Shown here: piece after piece, positions 36,518-46,043 of the stretch | How the letters are laid out: every line of letters begins with the position of its first letter | Numbering within the stretch: the stretch's first letter is position 1 | NCBI RefSeq assembly: GCF_023015695.1 | Contig: NZ_JALKAS010000001.1 | Span: forward strand, 124,001 to 188,000 | Reading direction: 5' to 3' | From: Jannaschia sp. S6380 | Lineage (GTDB): Bacteria > Pseudomonadota > Alphaproteobacteria > Rhodobacterales > Rhodobacteraceae | DNA length: 64,000 nt | Notes under the pieces: generated by a model | Seen by the model: the letters and a program-made list of their open reading frames with translations, nothing else | Told to the model about the DNA's origin: nothing | Databases searched by the model: none | Program-made: the position numbers and the translations under genes

Positions 36518-37054
36518 TCAAAGGGCGCGGCCTAAGGGCGCCCGCCCGACGGCCGGATCGCGGGCCGGCAGCCACCTCGCCAAGCGTTCGGCGTCCGGGG
36601 GAAGCTGGACGGCGATACCCCCGGCGAAATCCAGCAGAGCCTGCATGTTCAACGTGTTCACGCCCACTATCACGTCGACGCCTTCGGCCAATGCGGTGGC
36701 GATGACGGGCCGGAATCCGCGGCCCCCGGCCTCCTGCTTGCCGAACTTGTTCACGACCAGCAGGTCCGCACCGGCCGCCAGCCGCGCCTCGGCGGCGGCG
36801 ACGGCGGCCTCCAGGCCGGCCGCGTCGAGACGGCAGCCCCGGGCATTCGGCCCCAGCGACTGGCTTATGCGGATCACGGGGCCATCCGGCAGGACGATCG
36901 CATCCATGTCGCAGCGCGCGCAGCCCGGACTGTCGCTGTTGACCTGGACGATGCCGGCCACACGCAATCCGGCATCCATCGCGCGGCGCGCGAGGTCATG
37001 CAGCAGCGGGTCCAACGCCCCCTTGCCTTCGGTCATGGTGTAGGCCAGTCGCAT
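36518..37054 (-). CDS. DUF2478 protein (P-loop-like nucleotide-binding)
   Basis: The 178-residue product begins LAYTMTEGKGALDPLLHDLA and contains AGADLLVVNKFGKQEAGGRGFRP, the diagnostic core of DUF2478, a family related to THEP1-type NTPases and often encoded near molybdenum transport genes. The Walker A region is degenerate. Two cysteines (PGCARCDM) could bind a metal. Here it is divergent from pxpB rather than linked to a Mo transporter. Function not established. Confidence 0.85.
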   Translation of the reverse strand: MRLAYTMTEGKGALDPLLHDLARRAMDAGLRVAGIVQVNSDSPGCARCDMDAIVLPDGPVIRISQSLGPNARGCRLDAAGLEAAVAAAEARLAAGADLLVVNKFGKQEAGGRGFRPVIATALAEGVDVIVGVNTLNMQALLDFAGGIAVQLPPDAERLARWLPARDPAVGRAPLGRAL

Positions 37055-37128
37055 CGCCCCGTCGTTCCACGTGGCGGCGATCGGTACAAGGCTTGACGCC
37101 TTCGTCGCGCCGCGCGACCCAATACGTC

Positions 37129-37857
37129 ATGCTGGACGATTTCCCCCGGATCGAGCCGTTGGGCGAGGCGGCGCTGCTGGTTCGCTTTTCCGAGCGGTTG
37201 GACGATTCCGCCAACCGGGCCTGCGTGGCCTTTCGCGCCCGGCTGGAGGCGGAGGGGCACGCACAGGTGCTGGAGACGGCCTCGTCGCTGGGTTCCGTCC
37301 TCGTCCGCCACGCGGGCGATCCGACGGAGGTCGGCCCGTGGCTCAGGTCCTGCCTGGCGGAACGTGACTGGGCCAATGCACCGCGTCCGGCGCGAAGGCT
37401 CTGGTCCATACCCTGCAGCTATGGCGGTGAGGATGGCCCGCAGCTGGAGGAGGCCGCACATCTGGCGGGCCTGTCGCCCGGGGACGCGGTGCGGTCACTG
37501 TCGACGACGCGCGTCCGTGTCCTCGCCTTGGGCTTTGCGCCGGGCATGCCGTATCTGGGCATTCTGCCGGCGTGTTGGGACCTGCCACGGCAGACCGGCC
37601 TGACACCGAAGGTGCCCGAAGGCGCGTTGGTCGTCGCCGTCCGCCAGTTCGTACTTTTCGCGACCGAGGCGCCGACCGGATGGCGGCAGGTCGGGCGAAC
37701 GGCGTTCGGCTGTTTCGAGCCGTCGCGGACACGCCCGATCGCCCTTGCCGCAGGCGACGAGGTATCCTTTCCCGCCGTGTCCGCCGACGGGTTGCGGCAG
37801 CGCGCCGAGGCCGATCCCGACCGCCACGGCGGAGCGACGTTCGAGGAACTGGCATGA
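37129..37857 (+). CDS. pxpB: PxpB, 5-oxoprolinase subunit B (KipI-like)
   Basis: Part of the ATP-dependent PxpABC complex that opens 5-oxoproline to glutamate. ATG at 37129 gives 242 residues; in-frame codons upstream are not family-like. Conserved features are EPLGEAALLVRFSERLD at the N-terminus and ALGFAPGMPYLGILP with PTGWRQVGRT in the cyclophilin-like C-terminal domain. pxpC overlaps by 4 bases (ATGA). Confidence 0.93.
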   Translation: MLDDFPRIEPLGEAALLVRFSERLDDSANRACVAFRARLEAEGHAQVLETASSLGSVLVRHAGDPTEVGPWLRSCLAERDWANAPRPARRLWSIPCSYGGEDGPQLEEAAHLAGLSPGDAVRSLSTTRVRVLALGFAPGMPYLGILPACWDLPRQTGLTPKVPEGALVVAVRQFVLFATEAPTGWRQVGRTAFGCFEPSRTRPIALAAGDEVSFPAVSADGLRQRAEADPDRHGGATFEELA

Positions 37858-38822
37858 TCGAGGTTCTGGCCTGCGGCCCGCTGACGACGGTGCAGGACGA
37901 TGGGCGGCCCGGGCATCTGGCGCAGGGCCTCGCGCGGGGCGGGGCGGCCGACCCCGCCGCGCGGATCGAGGCGCGGGCGCTGCTGGACGATATCGGTGCG
38001 GGGATCGAGACGGCCGGCGCCCCCCTGACGCTGCGCTTCGAGGTGTCCACGGTGGTCGCGCTGACGGGTGCCGCGATGAAGGCGGAATGCGACGGCACCG
38101 TGCTGGGCTGGCATGCGGCCCATCCGCTCCCGGAGGGCGCCGTCCTGACGTTGCGGCCCATGGGGCCCGGGGTCTATTCCTACGTCCACGCCCGGGGCGG
38201 CCTTGCGACGCCCGAACTTCTGGGCAGCCGGTCCATGCATCTGATCGCCGGCATCGGTGCGCCATTGCAGGCGGGCGACCGTTTGCCGTGCGAGGCGACC
38301 ACGGGCCATGCGCTGCGGATCGCGCCGGTCGATCGGTTCGGCGGCGGGCTTCTGCGTCTTGTCCCGACGCCGCAGACCGCCCTGTTTCCCGAGGCCGAGC
38401 GCCAGCGTTTCACCGAAACGACGTTCACCCGCGATCCACGCGGAAACCGGCAAGGCGTCCGCCTTGCGCAGAAGGGCGAGGGCTTCGCGACCGAGGGGCA
38501 GCTGAACCTGCTTTCCGACTTCATACTGCCCGGCGATGTCCAGATGACGGGCGAGGGCGTGCCCTATATTCTGGGGCCCGAATGTCAGACCATGGGCGGG
38601 TATCCCCGGATCGGATCGGTGATCGGGGCAGACTTGCCGCGCGCGATGCAGGCGGCGCCGGGCGATACGCTCCGCTTCGCCTTCGTCACCGCGGCCGAGG
38701 CGGCGGCGCTCCGGCCGCCCCGTCTGCGGACGGAGCGTTCCGTCCGGTCGCCGTCGGAGGTGCCGGACCTGATGGGATTGCAACTGGTCGGCGGGGTCGT
38801 ATCCGCAAAGGGGGACGAATGA
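37854..38822 (+). CDS. pxpC: PxpC, 5-oxoprolinase subunit C (KipA-like)
   Basis: Biotin-dependent-carboxylase-like (AHS2 domain) subunit of 5-oxoprolinase. The 322-residue product opens IEVLACGPLTTVQDDGRPGH, and contains YVHARGGLATPELLGSRS and TGEGVPYILGPECQTMGGYP, all conserved. The ATG overlaps the pxpB stop and the stop overlaps the pxpA start, so the three subunits are made from one coupled message. Confidence 0.94.
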   Translation: MIEVLACGPLTTVQDDGRPGHLAQGLARGGAADPAARIEARALLDDIGAGIETAGAPLTLRFEVSTVVALTGAAMKAECDGTVLGWHAAHPLPEGAVLTLRPMGPGVYSYVHARGGLATPELLGSRSMHLIAGIGAPLQAGDRLPCEATTGHALRIAPVDRFGGGLLRLVPTPQTALFPEAERQRFTETTFTRDPRGNRQGVRLAQKGEGFATEGQLNLLSDFILPGDVQMTGEGVPYILGPECQTMGGYPRIGSVIGADLPRAMQAAPGDTLRFAFVTAAEAAALRPPRLRTERSVRSPSEVPDLMGLQLVGGVVSAKGDE

Positions 38823-39586
38823 AGGTCGATCTGAACGCGGACATGGGCGAGGGGTTCGGTCCCTGGAAGATGGGTGACGACGCGGGCCTTCTGCAAATCG
38901 TGACCTCGGCCAACATCGCATGCGGTGCGCATGCCGGCGACTGGGACGTGATGGCCGACACGATGCGCAAGGCCGCCGCGCATGGCGTCGGGATCGGCGC
39001 GCATCCGGGTTTCGCGGACCTTCAGGGCTTCGGTCGGCGGCCCATGGCCATGTCGAACGAAAGCGTCGGTCGCCTGGTCGCCTGGCAGTTCGGTGCCGCG
39101 CGCGGCGTGGCCGCGACCGTCGGCGCCGAGGTTCGGCACCTGAAGCTTCACGGTGCGCTGGCGAACATGGCGTCGCGGGATCGGGACCTGGCGCGCGCGG
39201 CCTATGGCGCGGCGCTGCGGGTGGATGCGCATGTCATCCTGCTGGTCCTTGCGGGTACGGAGCAGGAGGCGGCGGCACGGGAACTGGGTGCGGACTGGGC
39301 GGGCGAGATATTCGCGGATCGCGGCTATCGCGACGATGCGACCCTGATCCCGCGCGGGACCGAAGGCGCGATGATCGATGACCCGGATGCTGCGGCGGAA
39401 CGGATGGTCCGCTTCGTCGAGGCGGGCGCGATCATCGCCGCCTCGGGTCACGAGATCCCCGCCGCGTGCGACTCGATCTGCCTGCATGGCGACGGCCCCG
39501 GGGCGGTGGCGATTGCGCAGGCCGTGCGTGATGCGCTGCGCGGTGCCGGCGTGGCCCTGCAGCCGATGGCGGGTCGGCGCGCCTAG
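38819..39586 (+). CDS. pxpA: PxpA, 5-oxoprolinase subunit A (LamB/YcsF)
   Basis: Catalytic-barrel subunit of 5-oxoprolinase. The 255 residues open VDLNADMGEGFGPWKMGDD and contain SANIACGAHAGD, GAHPGFADLQGFGRR and LKLHGALANMA, the conserved metal- and substrate-site segments of the LamB/YcsF family. It ends tail-to-tail with the SseB-like gene with a 4-base overlap. The order pxpB-pxpC-pxpA supplies the complete enzyme. Confidence 0.95.
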   Translation: MKVDLNADMGEGFGPWKMGDDAGLLQIVTSANIACGAHAGDWDVMADTMRKAAAHGVGIGAHPGFADLQGFGRRPMAMSNESVGRLVAWQFGAARGVAATVGAEVRHLKLHGALANMASRDRDLARAAYGAALRVDAHVILLVLAGTEQEAAARELGADWAGEIFADRGYRDDATLIPRGTEGAMIDDPDAAAERMVRFVEAGAIIAASGHEIPAACDSICLHGDGPGAVAIAQAVRDALRGAGVALQPMAGRRA

Positions 39587-40359
39587 CGCAGGCGCGGCGG
39601 GGCATCCGGGTCACGGACAGGTCCCGCCGGCGCCGGCGCGGGCAGGTCGATCCGCAGGCCATGGCGGGCCAAACGGGCCGTCAGCGGCTGTGACGCACGC
39701 AGGAAGACGACATCCAGCGTGCCGGCTTCGAGACCCGAGAACACCAGAGCCTCGGAGACCGCGCGGGCCAGATCACGTTCGCCCCCCGGCACGGGGTCGA
39801 CGATGCCGAGGACGTGGCTGCGCATGCCGTCGCCGTAGACGGCCTGAGCCAGGTATGCGTAGCGCGCTAACCCCGCTGCCAGGCGCAGCTTGCCGTCCAG
39901 CGCGGTCAGCAGCGCCTCGGGCAATCGGCCGGGCGGGGCGATTTCGGCAATCCGGCGGTCGGTCTCCTGGGGTTCGTGCGCCAGCGTTCGCGAGAGCCAG
40001 GCAATCGCATCCGGTGGCAGCAGCTGGGCCGACGGCGCACCGCCGAGGTTGAGCGCGAGGCCCAGCCCCTCGTGCGCCAGAAGGGCCGCCAGCCGGCGCC
40101 CCGAGACCGTCACGGTGGCGCAACCGCCGGCGAATGCCTCCAACCGCTCGACCAGGTCGAAGCCGAGCGCGTAGCGATCCCCTTCGACCTCGACCAGTCG
40201 CGGCGTCACCGTGGCGTCGGCCCCGAGTTCCGCGGCATCGTCGAGGATCAGATGAAGTTCCGCCTCGGCCAGTCGCTCGAAGAAGGACAATCGGGCGAGA
40301 TCGGTTCCTTCGGCCTCGGCCCTGACATGCGCGGCGTCCAGCGGTGTGTGTTCGGTCAT
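39583..40359 (-). CDS. SseB family protein
   Basis: A 258-residue soluble protein. ATG at 40359 overlaps the stop of the upstream gene (ATGA). Residues about 15-130 fit the SseB N-terminal domain (LILDDAAELGADATVTPRLVEVEGDRYALGFDLVERLEAF, then LLAHEGLGLALNLGG), and the C-terminal part resembles the SseB C domain (VFLRASQPLTARLARHGLRIDLP). No enzymatic motif is apparent. Enhanced serine sensitivity gave the family its name in E. coli; the role here is unknown. Confidence 0.8.
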   Translation of the reverse strand: MTEHTPLDAAHVRAEAEGTDLARLSFFERLAEAELHLILDDAAELGADATVTPRLVEVEGDRYALGFDLVERLEAFAGGCATVTVSGRRLAALLAHEGLGLALNLGGAPSAQLLPPDAIAWLSRTLAHEPQETDRRIAEIAPPGRLPEALLTALDGKLRLAAGLARYAYLAQAVYGDGMRSHVLGIVDPVPGGERDLARAVSEALVFSGLEAGTLDVVFLRASQPLTARLARHGLRIDLPAPAPAGPVRDPDAPPRLR

Positions 40360-40937
40360 CGCGCCAGGGTATCCCCGATTGCGGTGCGCAGTCCGGGCAG
40401 GGTCTCCGCCTCGAACCATGGGTTTCGTTTGAGCCATGCGGTATTGCGCCAGGACGGGTGGGGCAAGCAGAAGGTCCGGGGTGCGAGGTCCCGCCAGGCG
40501 CGCACCCGATCGGTTACCTTGCCGCGACCCAGGTGCCAGTCCTGCGCGTAGCCGCCGATCAGCAGGGTCACGTCGACCTGGCCGACATGGTCCAAGGCCG
40601 CGCGTCGCCATGTCGCGGCGCACAGGCGCGGGGGCGGGATATCGCCGCCCTTGGCGTCGTAGCCCGGAAAGCAGAATCCCATCGGCACGATGGCCACGCG
40701 GTCGCGATCCCAGAAGGTCGCGTCGTCCACGCCCATCCATTCGCGCAGGCGCTTGCCCGACGGGTCGTCGAAGGGCTTGCCGGACAGATGGGCCCGCATG
40801 CCCGGCGCTTGGCTGGCCACGAGGATCCGGGCGCCGGGGCGGAACCAGACGACCGGCGCGGGCGCATGTCCGGTGGCCGATGCGGCGAAGCGGTCGGCGC
40901 AGAGGCGGCACGCGGCGATATCCTGTGGAACGGGCAC
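40356..40937 (-). CDS. Uracil-DNA glycosylase family protein
   Basis: A 193-residue member of the UDG superfamily. Motif 1 region reads ILVASQAPGMRAHLSGKPFDDPSGKRLREWM, comparable to GxxPG of family 4-like and MUG-like enzymes, and the C-terminal motif is LPHPSWRNTAW, comparable to HPS-x(3,4)-W. An N-terminal CRLC and two further cysteines (CFPGY, RLCAAT) recall the Fe-S UDG groups, but a full four-Cys set is not obvious. The stop overlaps the SseB-like start. Substrate preference is uncertain. The 282 bases upstream hold only the groESL promoter. Confidence 0.82.
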   Translation of the reverse strand: MPVPQDIAACRLCADRFAASATGHAPAPVVWFRPGARILVASQAPGMRAHLSGKPFDDPSGKRLREWMGVDDATFWDRDRVAIVPMGFCFPGYDAKGGDIPPPRLCAATWRRAALDHVGQVDVTLLIGGYAQDWHLGRGKVTDRVRAWRDLAPRTFCLPHPSWRNTAWLKRNPWFEAETLPGLRTAIGDTLAR

Positions 40938-41123
40938 GGTCGTCAGTTAGGGCCGCACCGTGATCTTTGAAGGGATGGCGCATCTGTAACCTGTCGCGCC
41001 GATCGCGGTCACGCCGGCGGGTTGGCAGGCTCGGGGGAAAGGGGATTGCGGTCCGGACCATGATGAAGCAGGGGATCGGTGATCCCGCGTGTCGACGACC
41101 CCGGTGATCGCATTCCCGACCCG

Positions 41124-41152
41124 TTGACAAGATCGTGCGACCTGCCTACCTA
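41124..41152 (+). promoter_or_regulatory. Sigma70-type promoter of groESL
   Basis: Perfect -35 box TTGACA (41124-41129), 17-base spacer, -10 box TACCTA (41147-41152). The start point is expected at about 41159, right at the CIRCE element, so HrcA binding would block initiation. Confidence 0.75.
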
Positions 41153-41159
41153 GCCGTCG

Positions 41160-41186
41160 TTGGCACTCTCATCAGATGAGTGACAA
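41160..41186. promoter_or_regulatory. CIRCE element (HrcA operator)
   Basis: TTGGCACTC, nine bases, GAGTGACAA. Compared with the canonical TTAGCACTC-N9-GAGTGCTAA it differs at three positions in total. Located between the promoter and the groES start codon, as in other alphaproteobacterial groESL operons. It predicts control by HrcA, which is itself controlled by GroEL availability. Confidence 0.88.
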
Positions 41187-41219
41187 CACTGGGAAACACA
41201 TAATCGAAAGGCTATTCGC

Positions 41220-41507
41220 ATGGCTTTCAAACCGCTGCACGACCGCGTTCTGGTCCGTCGCGTGGAATCCGACGAGAAGACCAAGGGTGGTCTGATCATT
41301 CCCGACACCGCCAAGGAAAAGCCCGCCGAGGGCGAGATCGTTTCCGTCGGCGAGGGTGCCCGCAAGGACTCGGGCGAGCTGATCGCCCCTTCGGTCAAGG
41401 CCGGCGACAAGATCCTGTTCGGCAAGTGGTCGGGCACCGAGGTCACGCTGGACGGCGAAGAGCTGCTGATCATGAAGGAATCGGACATCCTGGGCGTCAT
41501 CGCCTGA
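41220..41507 (+). CDS. groES: GroES co-chaperonin
   Basis: Heptameric lid of the GroEL folding chamber. The 95-residue protein begins [13 protein letters not shown] and contains the mobile loop segment [20 protein letters not shown] and the roof-loop region. Preceded by CIRCE and a sigma70 promoter; groEL follows after 70 bases on the same message. Confidence 0.98.
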   Translation: MAFKPLHDRVLVRRVESDEKTKGGLIIPDTAKEKPAEGEIVSVGEGARKDSGELIAPSVKAGDKILFGKWSGTEVTLDGEELLIMKESDILGVIA

Positions 41508-41568
41508 TCGGCGGGCCCCGGCCCGTACAGATGCCCCGGTAATCCTTCCGCAACACTTTCAATCTTAG

Positions 41569-43221
<1,653 letters not shown>

Positions 43222-43267
43222 TCCGCCGGTTCGGCCGCCTGGCCGGACCGACCGAATGGAACGTTGC

Positions 43268-43292
43268 AAGGGCCCCCTGCGTGGGGCCTTTG
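43268..43292 (+). terminator. Intrinsic terminator after groEL
   Basis: Stem GGCCCC (43271-43276), loop CTGCGT, GGGGCC (43283-43288), followed by TTT and flanked by AAG. Short T run but well placed 50 bases after the groEL stop. Confidence 0.7.
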
Positions 43293-43379
43293 TCATGCGT
43301 GGGGGTTGGCGCGCGATGACGGTCACTGGCGCCCTGCCGCCGGATGGCGCGAAGGCCCGACATGACGTGCGCGTTACTT

Positions 43380-43404
43380 GGAACTTCGTTCCTGACAGGT
43401 CGTT
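43380..43404 (+). promoter_or_regulatory. GGAAC-N16-CGTT promoter-like element before the PRC-barrel gene
   Basis: GGAAC at 43380-43384, exactly 16 bases, then CGTT at 43401-43404. This equals the consensus recognised by EcfG-type general-stress sigma factors of alphaproteobacteria. The ATG of the PRC-barrel gene lies 50 bases downstream, giving a plausible leader of about 40 bases. PRC-barrel genes are frequent members of that regulon. The region also contains GGAAC-TTC-GTTCC, a short dyad, so an alternative reading exists. Confidence 0.5.
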
Positions 43405-43453
43405 GATTCCTCACAGTCCCACGGGGGGCTGAACCTGCAAACGGAGGAACAAG

Positions 43454-43804
43454 ATGACCCATGACAACGCGAATCTCGTCGCGGCGGGCGACGTATCCGG
43501 AACCGCCGTCTATGGCGCCGACGACTCGAAGGTGGGCACGATCGACCGTGTCATGATCGACAAGCAGTCGGGCAAGGTTGCCTATGCCGTCATGAATTTC
43601 GGTGGAGTCCTCGGGATCGGCGGCGACGAGCGCCCGGTTCCGTGGAACACGCTGACCTACGACACGTCGCTGGGCGGCTTTCGCACCGCGATCACCGAGG
43701 CCCAGCTGAACGAGGCGCCCAAGGCCGAGTCCGGCTGGGAGCGCAACCGCGACTGGGAAACCCGCACGCATCAGAGCTACGGCACGTCGCCCTACTGGAC
43801 CTGA
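43454..43804 (+). CDS. PRC-barrel domain protein
   Basis: A 116-residue soluble protein. Residues about 8-80 form a PRC barrel (SGTAVYGADDSKVGTIDRVMIDKQSGKVAYAVMNFGG, then RPVPWNTLTYD). The C-terminal 35 residues are charged and aromatic (GWERNRDWETRTHQSYG). GGAGGAA lies 6-12 bases before the ATG. Flanked by a stress-type promoter element and an intrinsic terminator, so it forms a monocistronic unit. Stand-alone PRC-barrel proteins are often stress-induced; the biochemical role is unknown. Confidence 0.88.
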   Translation: MTHDNANLVAAGDVSGTAVYGADDSKVGTIDRVMIDKQSGKVAYAVMNFGGVLGIGGDERPVPWNTLTYDTSLGGFRTAITEAQLNEAPKAESGWERNRDWETRTHQSYGTSPYWT

Positions 43805-43830
43805 CGGGCGGCGGAACGACCGCATCTGGC

Positions 43831-43859
43831 AAGGGGCGTCTCTTCGGGGCGCCCCTTTT
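43831..43859 (+). terminator. Intrinsic terminator after the PRC-barrel gene
   Basis: Stem AAGGGGCG (43831-43838) pairs with CGCCCCTT (43850-43857), 11-base loop, followed by TTTT. Lies 27 bases after the stop codon. Confidence 0.8.
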
Positions 43860-43937
43860 GTGATCCGCGGGGCAACGCCGCTTGCCGCATGCCCGCCCCT
43901 CCGCTAGCTAGGCCGGAACGTCAGCTGGGGAGTGTCT

Positions 43938-45236
43938 ATGTACCGGGTCTGGAACTTCGTCACCAACTACTCGCTTCTGCTGATCCTGGGGGCGCTGATC
44001 GCCCTGGTCTGGGCGAACACCGATGCCCATTCCTATCATCTGCTGGTCGACTACCCGCTCTGGTTCAACGACGTGATCGGGACGGACCTGCATCATTGGG
44101 AACTGGTTCTGGGCGAAGATGCGGAACTGTTCGGCCATGCCGAAACGGCGAAGGTCCTGACGGCGCATTACCTCGTCAACGATATTCTGATGGCGTTTTT
44201 CTTCGCCATCGCGGGCAAGGAGGTCTGGGAGGCGGTGATCCTCGAACAGGGCAGCCTGCGTGGCAAGAAGGCGGCCACCCCGCTTTTTGCCACCGCGGGC
44301 GGCATGTTCGGGCCGATCGCGGTCTATCTGGGTCTCGCCTGGCTGCTGGGTCCGGCGAAGTTCGGCGAGGTCGCGAACGGCTGGGCGATTCCCACGGCGA
44401 CCGATATTGCGTTCAGCTACCTCGTCGGCCGGCTGGTGTTCGGGGCCGGTCACCCGGCCGTACGGTTCCTGCTGTTGCTGGCGATCGCCGACGATGCGGC
44501 GGGCCTGATCATCTTGGCGGTGTTCTATCCGTCGGGCGAACTCGCGCCAGTCTGGCTGTTGCTGTCGCTGGCGGCGGCGGTCGGCGTGTTCGTCCTGTTC
44601 AACTGGTTGCCCCGCAAGATGGATGCCGGCGACCAGTTGCGACCGAGATCCACCTGGGTGCGGCAGAAGCTGTCCTTCTGGCCGTACCTGATTGCGGGCG
44701 CGCTGTCGTGGTTCGGCTTCGCGCAATCAGGGCTGCATCCCGCGCTGGGGCTTTTGCCGATCGTGCCGACCCTGCCGCATGCGGACCGTGCCTTCGGGAT
44801 TTTCGCCGAGGCAGAACAGTATCTGACCGACCTTCTGAACCATACCGAGCATCTGTTAAAACACCCCGTCGAGATCGTGCTCTTCCTGTTCGGCCTGATG
44901 AATGCCGGGGTGGAGTTCTCGGCCATCGCCGAGCCGACCTGGCTGGTGCTGGCGGGCCTCATCATCGGCAAGCCGCTGGGCGTTCTTCTGTTCGGCTATC
45001 TGGGCGCGCATACCTTCAAGCTCGGCCTGCCGGAAGGGATGCGGACAGTCGACTTGTTCGTGATCGGTTGCGTGGCCGCCATCGGGTTTACGGTTTCGCT
45101 ATTCGTGGCCTCCGTCGCGTTCGACCCGGGACCGGTTCAGGATGCGGCCAAGATGGGCGCGCTCCTCAGTTTCGCGGCTGCCGCGATCAGCCTGGTGGTC
45201 GGCAAGGTTACCAAGGTACAGAAGCAGCCGGGATAG
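43938..45236 (+). CDS. nhaA: NhaA-type Na+/H+ antiporter
   Basis: Inner-membrane sodium/proton antiporter for pH and Na+ homeostasis. ATG at 43938, with GGGGAG 6 bases upstream, is preferred over a GTG two codons earlier that lies within that ribosome site. The 432 residues have about twelve helices. The ion-binding ATDIAF-x-YLVGRL and LLAIADDAAGLIILAVFY segments, the latter with the paired Asp residues, are diagnostic. C-terminal GFTVSLFVASVAF is also conserved. A marine lifestyle would fit the need, although the gene is widespread. Confidence 0.94.
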   Translation: MYRVWNFVTNYSLLLILGALIALVWANTDAHSYHLLVDYPLWFNDVIGTDLHHWELVLGEDAELFGHAETAKVLTAHYLVNDILMAFFFAIAGKEVWEAVILEQGSLRGKKAATPLFATAGGMFGPIAVYLGLAWLLGPAKFGEVANGWAIPTATDIAFSYLVGRLVFGAGHPAVRFLLLLAIADDAAGLIILAVFYPSGELAPVWLLLSLAAAVGVFVLFNWLPRKMDAGDQLRPRSTWVRQKLSFWPYLIAGALSWFGFAQSGLHPALGLLPIVPTLPHADRAFGIFAEAEQYLTDLLNHTEHLLKHPVEIVLFLFGLMNAGVEFSAIAEPTWLVLAGLIIGKPLGVLLFGYLGAHTFKLGLPEGMRTVDLFVIGCVAAIGFTVSLFVASVAFDPGPVQDAAKMGALLSFAAAAISLVVGKVTKVQKQPG

Positions 45237-45389
45237 GAGCGATTTGCCGCGATATGGTCGCAATATCCGCGCCGGTGCCCGACGATCCGGCGTGGATCAC
45301 CTTATTGTGGGCCGATTGCGACGCTAGGACTGTCAGGATAGGTCCCGGCCGCCAACGCCATTCATTCGGGGTGCCCGAAATCTGAACCG

Positions 45390-46043
45390 ATGATTGAATT
45401 CGACAACGTCTCAAAGTCCTTCTGGACCGGCCAGCAGCGCAAGGTGATCCTCGATCGCGCCTCGTTCCGCGTGGAACCGGGACGGTCCGTGGGCATCCTG
45501 GCGCCGAACGGAACGGGGAAGACGACGTTGGTCAACATGATGGCCGGGTTGGAAAAACCGGACGAGGGCGAGATTCGGCGCACCAGCCGTGTCAGTTTCC
45601 CCCTGGGGTTCATGGGCGGTGTCGTGGCACGGAACACCGCGACCGAGAACGCGCGTTATATCGCCATGCTCTACGGCCTCGACCCCGACTACGTCGAAGC
45701 CTTCTGCCGCTATCTCTGCGGGATCGAGGAGTATTTCGACATGCCCGTCGGCACCTATAGCCAAGGCATGAAGGCCCGCTTCAGCTTCGCGTTGATGCTG
45801 GCATTGGAGTTCGACATCTACCTGATCGACGAAGGCATGCCATCGACCACGGATGCCGAGTTCAATCGCAAGGCCGGATCCATCCTGAAGGACCGCCTGC
45901 AGGAGGCGACGGTGGTGATCGTCAGCCATCAACCGCAGGTGCTGGAGCGGTTCGCGACAACCGCTGCGGTTCTGCGCGACGGAACGCTGCACCACTTCGA
46001 CACGCTGGAAGAGGCCCGGAGGCTTTATGAGTACGACGCCTAG
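45390..46043 (+). CDS. kpsT: KpsT-like capsule/polysaccharide export ATPase
   Basis: ATPase of an ABC-2 polysaccharide exporter. The 217 residues open IEFDNVSKSFWTGQQRKVILD; Walker A is APNGTGKT (38-45), the signature region reads YSQGMKARF and Walker B DIYLIDEGM, as in KpsT/Wzt-type proteins, where the Walker B glutamate is kept. The 3' end overlaps the kpsE-like gene by 17 bases. The permease (KpsM) that it needs is not adjacent and not in the window. Confidence 0.9.
   Translation: MIEFDNVSKSFWTGQQRKVILDRASFRVEPGRSVGILAPNGTGKTTLVNMMAGLEKPDEGEIRRTSRVSFPLGFMGGVVARNTATENARYIAMLYGLDPDYVEAFCRYLCGIEEYFDMPVGTYSQGMKARFSFALMLALEFDIYLIDEGMPSTTDAEFNRKAGSILKDRLQEATVVIVSHQPQVLERFATTAAVLRDGTLHHFDTLEEARRLYEYDA

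Noticed and set aside
45254..45385. 43-codon frame after nhaA (MVAISAPVPDDPAW...)
   Set aside because: No ribosome site, no conserved features, rare codons; probably chance.
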